This document shows, piece by piece, positions 22,101-31,164 of a stretch of 64,000 bases of DNA (the stretch's first letter is position 1; the number at the start of each line of letters is the position of its first letter). A program made the position numbers and the translations under genes. The notes beneath the pieces are model-generated. The model saw only the letters and a list, made by a program, of their open reading frames with translations. It did no database searches and was not told the DNA's origin. This stretch comes from Undaria pinnatifida (Eukaryota > Sar > Phaeophyceae > Laminariales > Alariaceae): the NCBI GenBank assembly GCA_012845835.1, contig JABAKD010000028.1, forward strand, positions 14,044,648-14,108,647, given 5' to 3'.

Positions 22101-23803
22101 GGCAGGTGGAGCGGTCTGCGCGCCCATTCACAGGGCAGGAGAGTTTGGGGTTAGAGTGAAGACCCCAGCCACGTTACGGGGATCATTTTCGGGACCGTTT
22201 TGTGCGGTGGCTCGGGGTGACTTTAGCGAGTTACCCGCCTGTTCTTTTTCGGTCTTTAGCTTTGGTGATGATAAGATATCCCTTCGTGGTATGAATCTGC
22301 ACTGGAATGGTAAGCTGACCTGGACCTTCAAAATAAGCTAAAGTGTTTGTGTCTGTGAGGTACAGAGACACTCGTGCTCGATACTAACTGGTTCGCTGTA
22401 AATAGTCTCGCTATTAATCGTCTCGCTATTAATAGTCCCGCTACTAATCGTCTCGCTATTACTCGTCTCGTTATTAATCTTAATAGTGTGACTATCACTA
22501 ATTTTAACCAGGTATATAGTCTAGACTAGTCTAGACTAATCTATTAGGGGTGAAAACCTCGTAGTTAAAATGTGGGTATGATAGCGTATGGTATTACAAT
22601 ACCGTAGCCTTGGTCTAGAGGCGGATGGGAAACTCATGCCGGGACTAGAGGGACGCCCTGAAGAGGGCGGGTACGGTAGAACGTCGGGTTCGCCATTCGT
22701 TCAGTTTTTTTTGTGACTACAGGCATGTGACACCATCAGCAGGATACGTTTCCCGTGTCTGCCGATTTGGTGCCCTATTCCCCGCCGTCGGCAGAGATGG
22801 CTTTGGTTGAAACCGTGTTTGTGTATATCTGCCCCGTATGGTGTGCTCGTGCTGTGCTCGTGCTCTGCCCGCCCCCGCCTCCTTGTCGATCCTTGGACAG
22901 GTGTTCTTTTGGTGTGGGGTGATGGTGCTGATCTTTGAGATATTTGCCGTGCCGCGCCTTACGCCTTGGTTGGGCATCAAAACTTCCCAAAGACTCGGGT
23001 CAGTTTTCGAGATCCCGGTCTACTTGGTCATCCCTCTCCTCTCCGTACTCGACGTTGGCGGACGTTTTGAGACCGTGGCCTTGCTGATACTCCTCTTCAT
23101 GGAGTGCGTATGCGCTAACATGGTGGGTGCCGCTGCGATGGGGGTACAGCACGGCGATGGCCACGATTATCGTAGGCGGTTGGCGCCAGTTATTGGTGTG
23201 CTGCAAATAGTGATTGCGTTTGACGTGCCTTAAGAAGACGATTTCCAAGGAGCCTCGATTGTTACGTAGCTGGCTTGGTGTCTTTTTATGTAATCGATCA
23301 CAAACCATGTCGAGAGCTGGGCGCATACGTGGAAAGTAGAGCGATTGCAATAGTGAATAGTCTTACCTTGCGTCTAGAAAATACAATTTGAAACGAGAAA
23401 CCAAAGCAAGGAACCAGGTTTAAGCTATGCAGAACACAGTCCCTAGATATATTGGCGAAACCTGTCGTCCGTCCCGCGACGCCCACTTACGCCCGTCTTT
23501 CTGCAATAATTGCGCAATTGCCGTTCATCGTTTGTCGCCGAGAAGTTTTATGTTGGCTTGGCCTTGGTCACCAACAACGCCACGGAACCGGACCGTCGAG
23601 GAGAGCTTAACGGTATTGCGGCCACGGCCAACTCTCTAGCGAGGATACTCTCCCCTATCGTGTCTTCGTCGTTGTTCGCCTTCACCCTCGACGGAGACTG
23701 CAGCTACCCCTTCAACTACCAGTTCACATTCTACCTGCTGGCTTGTTGGAGGCTGGTCGCCGCTTGGTTAGGGTGGAGCAAGATAACCGACAACAAGGAG
23801 TGA
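10009..23803 (+). CDS. Major facilitator superfamily transporter, ZIFL-like, eight exons
   Basis: Proposed exons are 10009-10147, 12959-13142, 14168-14271, 15008-15089, 19797-19904, 21770-21923, 22901-23122 and 23546-23803. Intron phases agree throughout (1,2,1,2,2,0,0). The joined length is 1251 bases, giving 416 residues and a TGA stop. The product should be a polytopic membrane carrier. Exon 2 holds the MFS loop 2-3 motif [11 protein letters not shown], which resembles the plant zinc-induced-facilitator-like signature. Exon 6 has [11 protein letters not shown], exon 7 a run of hydrophobic helices, and exon 8 the C-terminal block [24 protein letters not shown] proteins are proton-coupled antiporters; the substrate here is unknown. 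The antiporter motif expected around exon 4 (G-P-x2-G-G) is not intact, so exon 4 is either mis-modelled or degraded. The start is the ATG opening the hydrophobic first segment; an upstream non-coding exon is possible. Introns hold repeats and microsatellites. The family is well supported; exon 4 is the weak point. Confidence 0.8.
10700..11210 (+). repeat. Family A copy A3, in transporter intron 1
   Basis: C runs at about 10710-10745 and 10830-10850 alternate with modules (CAAATTGCCCCC, TTTGATCAAAACC, CGGTTATTCGACTTACA). The copy ends with the terminal module CTCACAGCTGGAGTGTATTTT. Confidence 0.8.
12358..12505 (+). repeat. CACAC pentanucleotide microsatellite, intron 1
   Basis: About 28 near-perfect tandem copies of a 5-bp CACAC/ACACC unit. 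The ORFs across it (Thr-His-Pro repeats or Val-Trp-Cys repeats) are artefacts. Confidence 0.95.
12959..13142 (+). CDS. Transporter exon 2
   Basis: The acceptor is GCGCCAG and the donor GTGAGG. It encodes [14 protein letters not shown], the loop motif [11 protein letters not shown], and a helix ending [11 protein letters not shown]. The exon breaks after two bases of an arginine codon, which exon 3 completes. Confidence 0.88.
13617..13772 (+). repeat. GGAAAGTGAG 10-bp minisatellite, intron 2
   Basis: About 15 imperfect copies of a purine-rich 10-mer, all purine-rich on the plus strand, inside the transporter's second intron. It could adopt triplex-type structure. Confidence 0.85.
14168..14271 (+). 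CDS. Transporter exon 3
   Basis: The acceptor is CTCGTCCCAG and the donor GTGAGC. It encodes [20 protein letters not shown] and then [11 protein letters not shown], matching the MFS helix 4 region (GLLNGN and an acidic motif) of ZIFL proteins. It ends in phase 1. Confidence 0.85.
15008..15089 (+). CDS. Candidate transporter exon 4
   Basis: A strong polypyrimidine acceptor (TTTTCTTTCCAG) precedes an 82-base segment with the only phase combination that links exon 3 (phase 1) to exon 5 (phase 2). It encodes GGCTLGDLL and then PPFYHS, which loosely resembles the GPALGGLLA...YP stretch of relatives but is shorter and lacks the GP. The proposed donor, GTTACG, is weak. Treat this as the least certain exon. 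Confidence 0.4.
15244..15419 (+). repeat. CCACTA hexanucleotide microsatellite, intron 4
   Basis: About 29 tandem ACCACT/CCACTA units with few interruptions. It lies 155 bases after candidate exon 4 and creates a spurious Pro-Leu ORF. Confidence 0.95.
16190..16226 (+). repeat. TACTG pentanucleotide repeat
   Basis: A short run of six to seven TACTG units in intron 4. Confidence 0.85.
16840..18500 (+). repeat. Family A copy A4, long, in transporter intron 4
   Basis: This is one of the longest copies. Module order is the CGAAATAC/CATGACCGCCTCCCAACC region, the CCTCGCCTGTTGTATTTGGCAATA unit, an AT-rich TTATGAAG...CAACACGTT module, the CGCCCCACTTACAATCGAAAT module, the TCGTCTAGATCTAGCACC module, repeated C-tract modules, and the terminal CACAGCTGGAGCGTA. 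It serves as a reference for module order. Confidence 0.75.
19797..19904 (+). CDS. Transporter exon 5
   Basis: The acceptor is CCCGCAG and the donor GTGAGT. It encodes [20 protein letters not shown], a transmembrane helix equivalent to the PYLLPNLLGA segment of ZIFL relatives, then a hydrophilic central loop that is shorter than in plants. Confidence 0.8.
21770..21923 (+). CDS. Transporter exon 6
   Basis: The acceptor is CCGAATAG and the donor CAG/GTCAGA. It encodes the end of the central loop and the helix around [19 protein letters not shown], matching the FPLWALSS-ASGGLGW block of the family. It ends in phase 0 after HIGQ. Confidence 0.8.
22405..22485 (+). repeat. 15-bp tandem repeat GTCTCGCTATTAATC
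   Basis: Five diverged copies of a 15-16-base unit in transporter intron 6, followed at about 22519 by a doubled TAGTCTAGACTA palindrome. Confidence 0.75.
22901..23122 (+). CDS. Transporter exon 7
   Basis: The acceptor is CTTGGACAG and the donor ATG/GTGGGT. It encodes two or three hydrophobic helices ([15 protein letters not shown], then [13 protein letters not shown], then [16 protein letters not shown]) joined by a short [13 protein letters not shown] loop. Both ends are phase 0. Confidence 0.85.
23546..23803 (+). CDS. Transporter exon 8 (last)
   Basis: The acceptor is GCCGAGAAG. It encodes the highly conserved [15 protein letters not shown] and [17 protein letters not shown], then [22 protein letters not shown] and a final helix ending WLGWSKI. 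The stop is TGA. This exon gives the clearest ZIFL-type similarity. Confidence 0.88.
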   Translation, partial: FYVGLALVTNNATEPDRRGELNGIAATANSLARILSPIVSSSLFAFTLDGDCSYPFNYQFTFYLLACWRLVAAWLGWSKITDNKE

Positions 23804-24889
23804 TTTGGCTAGTCGTTGGAGGAGTAGCTCTACACTGGCAGTCATACATATTAGGACACGGTTATAGCAGCTTGATACTGCACGGCCTGTGATTTATTTG
23901 GTTGGGAGGGGGGGTAGGTACATGGTGTATCGTGGTGTTGCCGATTGGTGTGCCACACTCACGGAGTATCGCACACAGCTTAGACTACAACGATGAGTTT
24001 TGACTCTCACAGCTTTTAGTCTACTTTAGCTTGTTTCACAATATATTTCGAAGTGTTAGTTCTTGCAGTAGGCCAGCCGTTCCGCCCTCGTATCGCAATA
24101 TCCCGACATGACAGCACAAAGAACGATAGCCACGGTTGTAGAATCGGTATTTACCCGTTTGCCTACCCGCTTTTTTTCTTCTGGTTGTGAAATATTCGCG
24201 GTCTTCTCCGCCCACGCAATGGCGTAAAACATATTTTCGAATATGTTACCTCGTCAGACATACACGCTTTCGAGCTGTTTACCTTGGTGCGCTGCTTAAC
24301 TATATGGAATTGACGGCCACACCATATTTTAGCAACAAGAAGTGTGAACGATGTGTGTCTCAAACCATGCAAGTGAACGAGTTAAAGCGCCGACTGAGCT
24401 GGTGGCGCAATAAAGCTACCATAGTACGATGGAAGGAGCGTGCTACACTGTTATATACCCAATAGATTGAGCCACGACGAGAGCAAACGGACCAACGGGG
24501 ATCGGCGAAGCGATGGCGCGAGTGAACAGTGAACAGCAGTGCTTAATATCACCACACACTTGTTCCGCAGGATACGTACCTGGTACGTACGAACAGCAAA
24601 TTATATGTAAAATTACTAGCAGGAGCATCAGTACCAAGCGTCAGGGACGATGTTACGATAGTATGTATTGCGACTCTACTATTTTGTTGGATTTAATCAT
24701 ACTTCTTCACATTGTCATGTACGCATGTAGTCTATTGTATCGATGATAAATCAAAGATAATAAAAATTGTACTGCCATACGTACTACGATTGCACTGTAG
24801 TGTAGTGTACGATACAGAAGCATGTTGATAGATACAAATATGTTAAACTTGGTTGTGTTTGACAAGTTCAATAGTGCACCTGATGCAAC
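23804..24889. other. Transporter 3' flank, no further gene
   Basis: Only short motif-less ORFs and a family A fragment (23950-24030). A clear polyadenylation signal is not obvious in the first 150 bases. Confidence 0.4.
23950..24030 (+). repeat. Family A terminal-module fragment
   Basis: ACGGAGTATCGCACACAGCTTAGACTACAACGATGAGTTTTGA...CTCACAGCTTTTAG is a diverged piece of the terminal module, just downstream of the transporter stop. Confidence 0.5.
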
Positions 24890-25093
24890 GAAATTGCATT
24901 TACCGTGCCTACGCTTTGGAGTACAGATGCTTTGAGCCGCGCAAGCGTCGATGTCGATTTTCTCTCGAGATATCAGCGTTTTCTTCTCGATGGTAACCAA
25001 ATCGCCTCCCCCAGGGAGCACGATAAACGGCATAGTAAACCGGACTGGTTCCCATGGAGTTTCGATCGTTACGTGGAGCGGACAAGGCTGCGT

Positions 25094-26152
25094 CTAAATA
25101 TCCCAATCCTGTCCCAACGACGTCACCACACGCGCACGCCCAACAAATGCCTGCGTTAACGCGGTTAGGGTCATCCCCGGCTGTCCCTGCAGGGCCTCTA
25201 CCAGCTCCTCCGACATAGCTGTAATACCTGAACCAGGATCCATCAGAACCTTCACCTCAGCAGCCGCGGAAGCACCGGGAACCACGAGACGCCCTGCGAC
25301 CTGCTGTGTCAGGGCATCCAAGTGCGGCTCGGTTTCCACCGTATCCACGCTCGAATCACCACTTCCACCCGGCTGTAAGACCGAGCCACGCGTGCACGGA
25401 ATGGTGCTGCAATCACCACATGGCTGTTGCGACGCGGGTGCCGGCAGCTGCACCGGAACGGAGTGAGGAGCTGGCGCTGCATTATGTAGCCCAGCGCTCT
25501 CGGACACCTGTTGCCGCACCGTCTCGGTGAGCCCATAATCTACTGGCATCATCCTTTCCCGAGGCACACGAATGTACACGTAGTCGTCGTCATTCTTCCT
25601 AGATGGTTCAGGGAAAGCAGGTTTGGTCTCCGTAACCATCGCTTTTGAGGCGGTATTGTACGCACTAGGGATGACCGACGCAGGGGCCATCCCGGTTGTC
25701 TTGCTCCGGGTATTTTGAGCAGGACCGCTTGTGGACTGCTGTTGCTGTATGGAGATCATGCCGTGGCTCTCGCCTTGAACGCCTTTCCCTGTCTTACCCT
25801 GCTGGCTTTGGGGGCAGTCCTTGCGCTTGTGACCTTGTTTGCCACACACCCCCCACTCCTTATTGCCGTACCGACGGTTCCGCTCTGCTTTCACACCATT
25901 AGGCTTGGCACTCTGGCGTGAGTTGTGCCCGTCACAAGTATGTCCCTCCGACTTGGTCCCCGCAACAACCACCAACCTAGCGTCACGACGCTTTGCTGTT
26001 TGCTGGCGTACAGCATCGGTGGCCTGAATTACCGCTTGATCCCATTGCTGCGTGGCAATTATGCCGAACAAAGTGGCAGGGTCGTGCGTTACCAGATCGA
26101 AACGCATCGGTTTTTCCAGCTTGCGGCGGAACTTGAGTGGCTCGGTTCCCAC
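25094..26152 (-). pseudogene. Ty3/gypsy gag (zinc knuckle) and protease fragment
   Basis: This 352-residue ORF has a CCHC-like zinc knuckle at about 100-113 in which the first cysteine is tryptophan (W100, C103, H108, C113). A Gln/Pro/Ser-rich linker follows, then an aspartic-protease-like segment with LMDPGSGITAM, where D305-P306-G307 replaces the usual D-S/T-G. The frame stops at TAG and then continues with recognisable protease-downstream sequence (TMPFIVLPGGGD) to about 24890. In retrotransposons these parts package RNA and process the polyprotein. Here they are inactive. Confidence 0.75.
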
Positions 26153-26181
26153 GGCTATTGCCTCAACTAGTATCTTGCCAT

Positions 26182-27203
26182 CAATGATGTCGGATTACGG
26201 CTGGAGATGCTTATCCTTACGCGTTTTTCGGCAAAATGGGTTTTTCGCGTGCTTACGGGTAATTACGGCAAAAACAGGGGACGTTCAAGAAACAACCCCG
26301 CTAGGATCAAAAGGCACGTCCAAAATTGTGCAGACCACTATTTCATATATTTTTTCGCAATTTATGTGGATTTATAACCTATTATTTAGGAGAGGACGTG
26401 TTTAGGAGAGGACCGAGGCGCCGCATGTCCATAACTGTCTTCATCTCCTCTCCGATCTTGGCATAGGCCTCGGCGAGGCGAATCTCCGCGATGGTCGTCC
26501 TATGCTCGGCACGCCATCCGGGGTCCTTCGACACTGCTGTGACGAAGTTGTGGAAAAGGTATTGCTTCCCCGCGTCAAACGCCAAGCCGGTCCCAAACAC
26601 GAGCGCTGCGAAAGCGTGGTGTGTTTCCTTCCTGACACCTCCCTTAAACGAAGAAGGGATAGTCTGCTGAGAAAATGCGGTATCCCTGACGCGCTTCGTC
26701 AGGACGCCCTCGTTCGTGAGGTTGACGGTGTCGAAGTATGCCTTCGCCGCCAGCACAGCCGCCTCCGGCGGATGCTTTGCTGTGCACACCGCAACGCCGT
26801 GCCCCTTCTTCTTGAGGAAATGAGCCGCCAGCCGAGCAAGGGTCAGGCTGATGCTTTGGCGGCATGACTTGCAGCTGCCACGCATGTTGGTACCCGCGTC
26901 CGGTTGGCCAGGAGGGATTTTGATGTAGGGGTCGAACTGCTCGCGTACACGTGAGTGCTTGGACTTCTTCGCGATCCAAGATGCCATCGCCATGCTCGCA
27001 GCAGGTTGCAGGGTCACAGAGCAAGCTCAAAGTCCAAATGTGGCTGGCTACTGGGAAGCAAAAATGCAGGGGTTTCCTAGATATTTTTTTGATTTTCGTT
27101 TATAGGGGACTGGGGGCGTAGCGTAGTTTCGCCGGCCCAGTCTTATTACTTACCGCCAAAACGGCTCGCTGTAAGGACGTAATTACGTAATCCGACGTCA
27201 CTG
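26182..27203 (-). mobile_element. hAT-type element with 18-bp inverted repeats and 8-bp duplication
   Basis: Ends are 26182-26199 (CAATGATGTCGGATTACG) and the reverse complement at 27186-27203 (CAGTGACGTCGGATTACG), matching 16 of 18. They are flanked by CTTGCCAT (26174-26181) and CTTGCCAC (27204-27211), a 7/8 match. CA(G)TG tips and 8-bp duplications are hallmarks of hAT transposons. At 1022 bases it carries only a partial transposase and is non-autonomous. Confidence 0.85.
26382..27017 (-). CDS. hAT transposase N-terminal fragment with BED-type zinc finger
   Basis: This 211-residue ORF lies wholly inside the hAT element. A Cys/His cluster (GSCKSCRQ...LAAHFLKKKGHGVAVC, residues about 48-78) fits a BED finger. 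It is followed by FGTGLAFDAGKQYLFHNFV, matching the start of the hAT transposase core where the protein meets its target. The catalytic DDE and dimerisation regions are missing. It may still be translated; a DNA-binding-only product is possible but unproven. Confidence 0.6.
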   Translation of the reverse strand: MTLQPAASMAMASWIAKKSKHSRVREQFDPYIKIPPGQPDAGTNMRGSCKSCRQSISLTLARLAAHFLKKKGHGVAVCTAKHPPEAAVLAAKAYFDTVNLTNEGVLTKRVRDTAFSQQTIPSSFKGGVRKETHHAFAALVFGTGLAFDAGKQYLFHNFVTAVSKDPGWRAEHRTTIAEIRLAEAYAKIGEEMKTVMDMRRLGPLLNTSSPK

Positions 27204-27211
27204 CTTGCCAC

Positions 27212-27903
27212 GCGTTTGTGTGTACTGCCGAACGTCGGGCCTCGCTAATTCCGTGGACGCGCTGTCAACTAAGGTATTTCCGCATGGCACGTTTTGCATG
27301 AAGACCTTCCTATCTACCGGCACGCTCGCATCCATCTTCAGCACACGGAATATCTGGCGGCAAAATTCTTCATCACTCGTCGGCTGCATGTCAACGCCAG
27401 CAAACCCTTTGAGTTCGTGCGTTAGCTCCTCCACGGAGAGGTCGACCCATGGCTTGCCATCGTAGAACTCATGAACCACCATCATTTGGGTCGCCGAATC
27501 TACCAGCTCTCGCCTCCTCGCGAGTTCCCGGACTCTTCCATCTTGGTTTGTGACATGCATCTGCAGCTCATACTCCGAGTAGGGCAACAAGGAATTCACG
27601 CTTATCTTCGAAGGTAGCAACATCACCACCCAACCTAGGCGGTCTATATCCCCCGATCGTAACCCTTCTTTCCGGCTTTAGCTCGACTCCGGCTCGGTCT
27701 CCACCTCTCGGGTTGCCCCAACATTCAGAATGGACTTTGCCAGTGCCAAGCGCTCGCGCTCCTCTTGCTGCTACAGGGTCTTCCATTGCATTCGGCTGGT
27801 GCCTCACACAAGCACGCAAAACAGTGTTTTCCGGCCTCCGAAATTTAAAAAGCAAAAATAAATGGTCACGTTTTGGGCAGCAAGCAGAACTCACCCATTT
27901 CAA
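27212..27903 (-). pseudogene. Ty3/gypsy gag N-terminal fragment, frameshifted
   Basis: The frame opening at 27903 carries a gag-like RPPRLGGDVATFEDKREFL and shifts near 27580 to a second frame with YSEYELQMHV, LSVEELTHELKGFAGVD and DEEFCRQIFRVLKMD. That frame is cut at the hAT target duplication (27204-27211). Its phase is the one needed to continue into 26152-25094 once the hAT insertion and one duplication are discounted. Confidence 0.65.
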
Positions 27904-28067
27904 TTGAATTGTACCTACTCGCGCGACCGCGCGCCCGGTGGTATCAGCTCCGAGGACTCTCCCTCGTCGGCCCGGAGTCCGTTTGCCGACAATGCAATAG
28001 TTAGTTCGTTATCACACGGGGAAGTGACATGGAATCGGCCGTGGACCTTTTCGTATAAAATATAGTA

Positions 28068-28210
28068 AAAAATACACCCCAGCTGTGAGATCGAAGATTT
28101 TGTCGAAACTCATATTTGCAAGCTGTGTGTGATACTCCGATCGCGCGTACTTTACGGGTTGTGTGCCCTCATTAAGATATAGGTCGGCGACTCCCCTTGC
28201 AACTCCCGTA
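28068..28210 (-). repeat. Family A terminal-module fragment A5
   Basis: Only the terminal module is present, from ACACCCCAGCTGTGAGATCGAAGAT to AGGTCGGCGACTCCCCTTGCAACT. The copy is cut where the repeat would go on. Confidence 0.75.
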
Positions 28211-28419
28211 TATATCTCAAGATCTCAAGAGCTCACAAGAATCGCCAATATTGACAATTAAACTTCGTGACAAAATGTATCCAACACCATTCTATGTACG
28301 GTAAAATGCCTAATGATACGACCACAGCGGTACAACTCGCAGACGGCAGAAGGTTGCCAGGCCCAGCTTGTCGCACCGGCCCCGAAAACCGATGTCTCGA
28401 GGCCTTACAGTCTGGCCAG

Positions 28420-28803
28420 GAGAGCGCTCTGTGATGAGGCTTAGTTTGCGTGAGCTATCGGTTAACCTTTTGCAAGTGGTCAAACGGATTAATACCCCAC
28501 TAATATTTCAACAAATGGCGTCGTCGACAGACCATGGGTTTTTGGGTCGTGGGTTCAAATCCCACCATCCACATAATAAACTTCTTCAGACTTTCCCCAT
28601 TGCCATGTCGAACTCGAAAAATACCTTCCCCGGTATACCCAGGAAATGAAACCGCTTGGATATTGACAGGTCTGCCCGTATATCCGGCCGACCTGCTATC
28701 TCGCCATTTCAGGGGCGGAGAGTGATATAAGGCTTAGTTTGGGTAAGCTGTCGGTTAACCTTTTGCAAGTGGTCAAACGAACTAATACCCCACTAATACC
28801 TTA
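28420..28803 (+). repeat. Duplicated 85-bp segment around a tRNA-like T-arm
   Basis: GGCTTAGTTTG(C/G)GT(G/A)AGCT-TCGGTTAACCTTTTGCAAGTGGTCAAACG...ACTAATA occurs at about 28437-28507 and 28728-28800. Between them, GTGGGTTCAAATCCCAC at 28547-28563 looks like a tRNA T-arm with a perfect stem, and AGTGGTCAAACG resembles an A-box. A tRNA-derived SINE is possible; no full cloverleaf is seen. Confidence 0.45.
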
Positions 28804-29329
28804 ACAGCTCGGCGGTAGCAGAGAGCAGAGACTTCCTGGTGTGTCCGTGGAGTTCTGCGGTCGGCTATGCTCTGTGACCCACATAATATTTCGACAGTGG
28901 GGGAACGGTCTTTTTGTGCAACAACAGCGGATTGCCTGTATCTGAGCTAATTACTTGGTAGCAGTACGGATGTCTAAAGTTGGGGTTTTGTGGCATTGTA
29001 GGTCAGAGTTGTGGGGCAAGCGGTCAGCTCGCTGACCGTCGCTCATTCACAAGCCGCCGTCTGTAAACCAGAGTTGTCGCCTGTCGCGTGCATGAGTGTA
29101 GATCAGGCCACCCGGCGTGTCCATGAGCCCCTGTGGTCGGAGTTGTGTCCCTCAGCATGCCGTGTCCCGACATTCCGGGCTGGCCCACGTGTCCTGGTAT
29201 ATTTTTTATGAGGTTTTGCTATAGTCTAGACTAGAGCGAATTATCAATTCTTCCATGTGTCTGTTATTTATCCAGGTCACTTTTAGCAAGATTTTTCGGG
29301 CCACCTGCACTTTCTGCATTTTAGTTCTA

Positions 29330-30200
29330 AGCTTCCACGGCTTCCACGGAAGCTTCCACAGGAGATACTTCCACAAAACCTTCCACGGAAGCTTTCGTGG
29401 ACGTAAGTTTTCTTCTACAGAAGCTTTCAGGAAGCTTTCACGGAAGAAAAAGTTCACGAAAACTTTCACCAAAGCTTTTCACGAAAGATCTCAGGGAAAC
29501 TTATGTGGAAGTATCATTGCTTCCTCGGAAGCCTTCACGGAAGCTTTTGTGGAAGTAAATTTGCTTCCAACGAAGCTTTCACGGAAGCTTCCGTGAAAGT
29601 AAATAACAAATAAATCAGAAATATTAGATGGATTTTTTCTTCCACGGTAGCTTTAAAACAAAATCCAATGGAGCTTCCACGGGAGCTTCCGGGAAAGAAA
29701 AGCACTGCCACGAAAGCTTGCGCGAAAGCTTCCGGCATGTGGTTGATATACTCTTTAAATTATATATACCCCAACCCTAACCCAATGAAATGCAACAACC
29801 AACCAATGTACGGTGAAACCCCCTTCGTCTCACGTACAGCGTGCGTCAACAGGTTGTTCAAAAAGTGGTGAGCTTTACTGAAGGCACGGTAGTGTACAAT
29901 ATCAACAAATATATCCGTGGGAGCAGCCGTGGAAGCCACTCACATTATGTGGAAGCTGCAGAAGCTTCCACGGAAATATAACGTAAAATTCCGTGGATTT
30001 AGCTTCCAACTTTTTGTGGAAGCTACTTCAAAAGCCTTCACGAAACGCTTTCGTCGAAGCTTTCACGAAAAGCTTTTGTCGAAGGTTTCGTGGAAGCCGC
30101 TGAGCTTTCGACCTTCCGTAGAAGCTGCCGCTTGCTTCCATGGCACCAAAACCTAAAAATCCGTGGAAGTAAGTGCTTTCGTGGAAGCTCACACCCTGTA
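29330..30200. repeat. GGAAGCTTCC-type interspersed palindromes
   Basis: Two blocks (about 29330-29735 and 29915-30195) are dense in variants of TTCCACGGAAGCTT, each a short near-palindrome around AAGCTT. More than 30 copies in both orientations are separated by a few to a few dozen bases. ORFs across it (Lys/Phe-rich) are by-products. Confidence 0.8.
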
Positions 30201-30246
30201 CAACAACAACTAACAACTACAACTAATCGTTTCGTTTGGTGATCCA

Positions 30247-30695
30247 GGCCAGTAGTTTGTATGTAGACAACTAGTTGCACAGGAATTCAAGCCAGTAGTT
30301 GTCCGTAGACAACTATTTGGGGATTATCTCAAACAAGTAGTTGCCTGCAGACAACTAGTTGCGCAGGAATTTAAACAAGTAGGTGCCTGCAGACAACTAA
30401 TTGCGGAGGGTCTTCAGACAGTAGTTGTCTGCAGGCAACTAGTTGCGCAAGATCTCAAACAAATAGTTGACTGCAGACAACTAGTTGCGGAGGGCCTTAA
30501 GACAGTAGTTAGTTGTCTGCAGGGAACTAGTTGCGCAAGATCTCAAACAAGTGTTGCCTGCAGACACCTAGTTGCGCAGGATCTCAAGACCAAAGTTGCC
30601 TGCAGACAACTAGTTGCGCAGGATTTCAAACAAGAAGTTGCCTGCAGACAACTAGTTGCGCAGGATTTTGAGACAGTAGTTGTCTGCAGAAAACA
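30247..30695 (+). repeat. 42-bp satellite with palindromic core, about 10.5 copies
   Basis: Units of about 42 bases begin (C/A)A(A/C)GTAGTTG and continue CTGCAGACAACTAGTTGCGCAGGA. The core AGTTGTCTGCAGACAACT is a perfect 18-bp palindrome in the best copies, followed by a second palindrome, AACTAGTT. Divergence is 5-20% between units. Confidence 0.9.
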
Positions 30696-31164
30696 GATTT
30701 AGTTGAGAGACGAGCGGAGATGGTTACGGTTCCGAGTTCCGAGGAGCGTTGAATTTGATGACCTCTTCTGCCTAGAACAGTTGAAACCAATCGCCAAGAT
30801 CCAGTGGTGCGAACGAGACCAGCGCCGCACATCACACGCGCACGGCTAACACACGTGGGCTGCTGTCAACTGTCAACATGTCAACTGTAACTGTTGCCCA
30901 AGCAATATGGTCCGCCGACCGAGGAATGAGCTGGCGGGTCTAGTTCAGCAGCAGCAGCAGTGATTGTGGATGGCGACACAGCTGCGTTGGAGGTGCGTGA
31001 AACCCAAAGACAACACGAAAACATACACACACGCACAAATCAACACGTACACTGCTGTATCACTGCTGTCTTTGTGCCGTCCGTGGTGAAAGAGGTGGGC
31101 CTACTCGTACCAACTTCTCGCCAGGGTCGCACGCGTGGTTTTCGTGGCTCCTACATCGGCAGCA

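Larger units (their letters stand above)
24890..27903 (-). mobile_element. Degraded Ty3/gypsy gag-protease remnant split by a hAT element
   Basis: Minus-strand coding pieces run from a gag-like N-terminus (about 27903) through a zinc knuckle to an aspartic-protease-like segment (to about 24890). A 1.02-kb hAT element interrupts them at 26182-27203. Reverse transcriptase and integrase are absent and no LTRs are recognised, so this is a truncated fossil. A frameshift near 27580 and an in-frame TAG at 25094-25096 add to the decay. Confidence 0.75.

Noticed and set aside
22000-22341. 113-residue ORF in transporter intron 6
   Set aside because: There is no family motif, and flanking exons splice across it in consistent phase.
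27937-27955. TGGTATCAGCTCCGA as a retrotransposon primer-binding site
   Set aside because: It is on the plus strand, whereas the adjacent gag runs on the minus strand, and no LTR adjoins it.
30247-30695. CRISPR array
   Set aside because: Repeats are contiguous 42-bp monomers without unique spacers, and the genome is eukaryotic.
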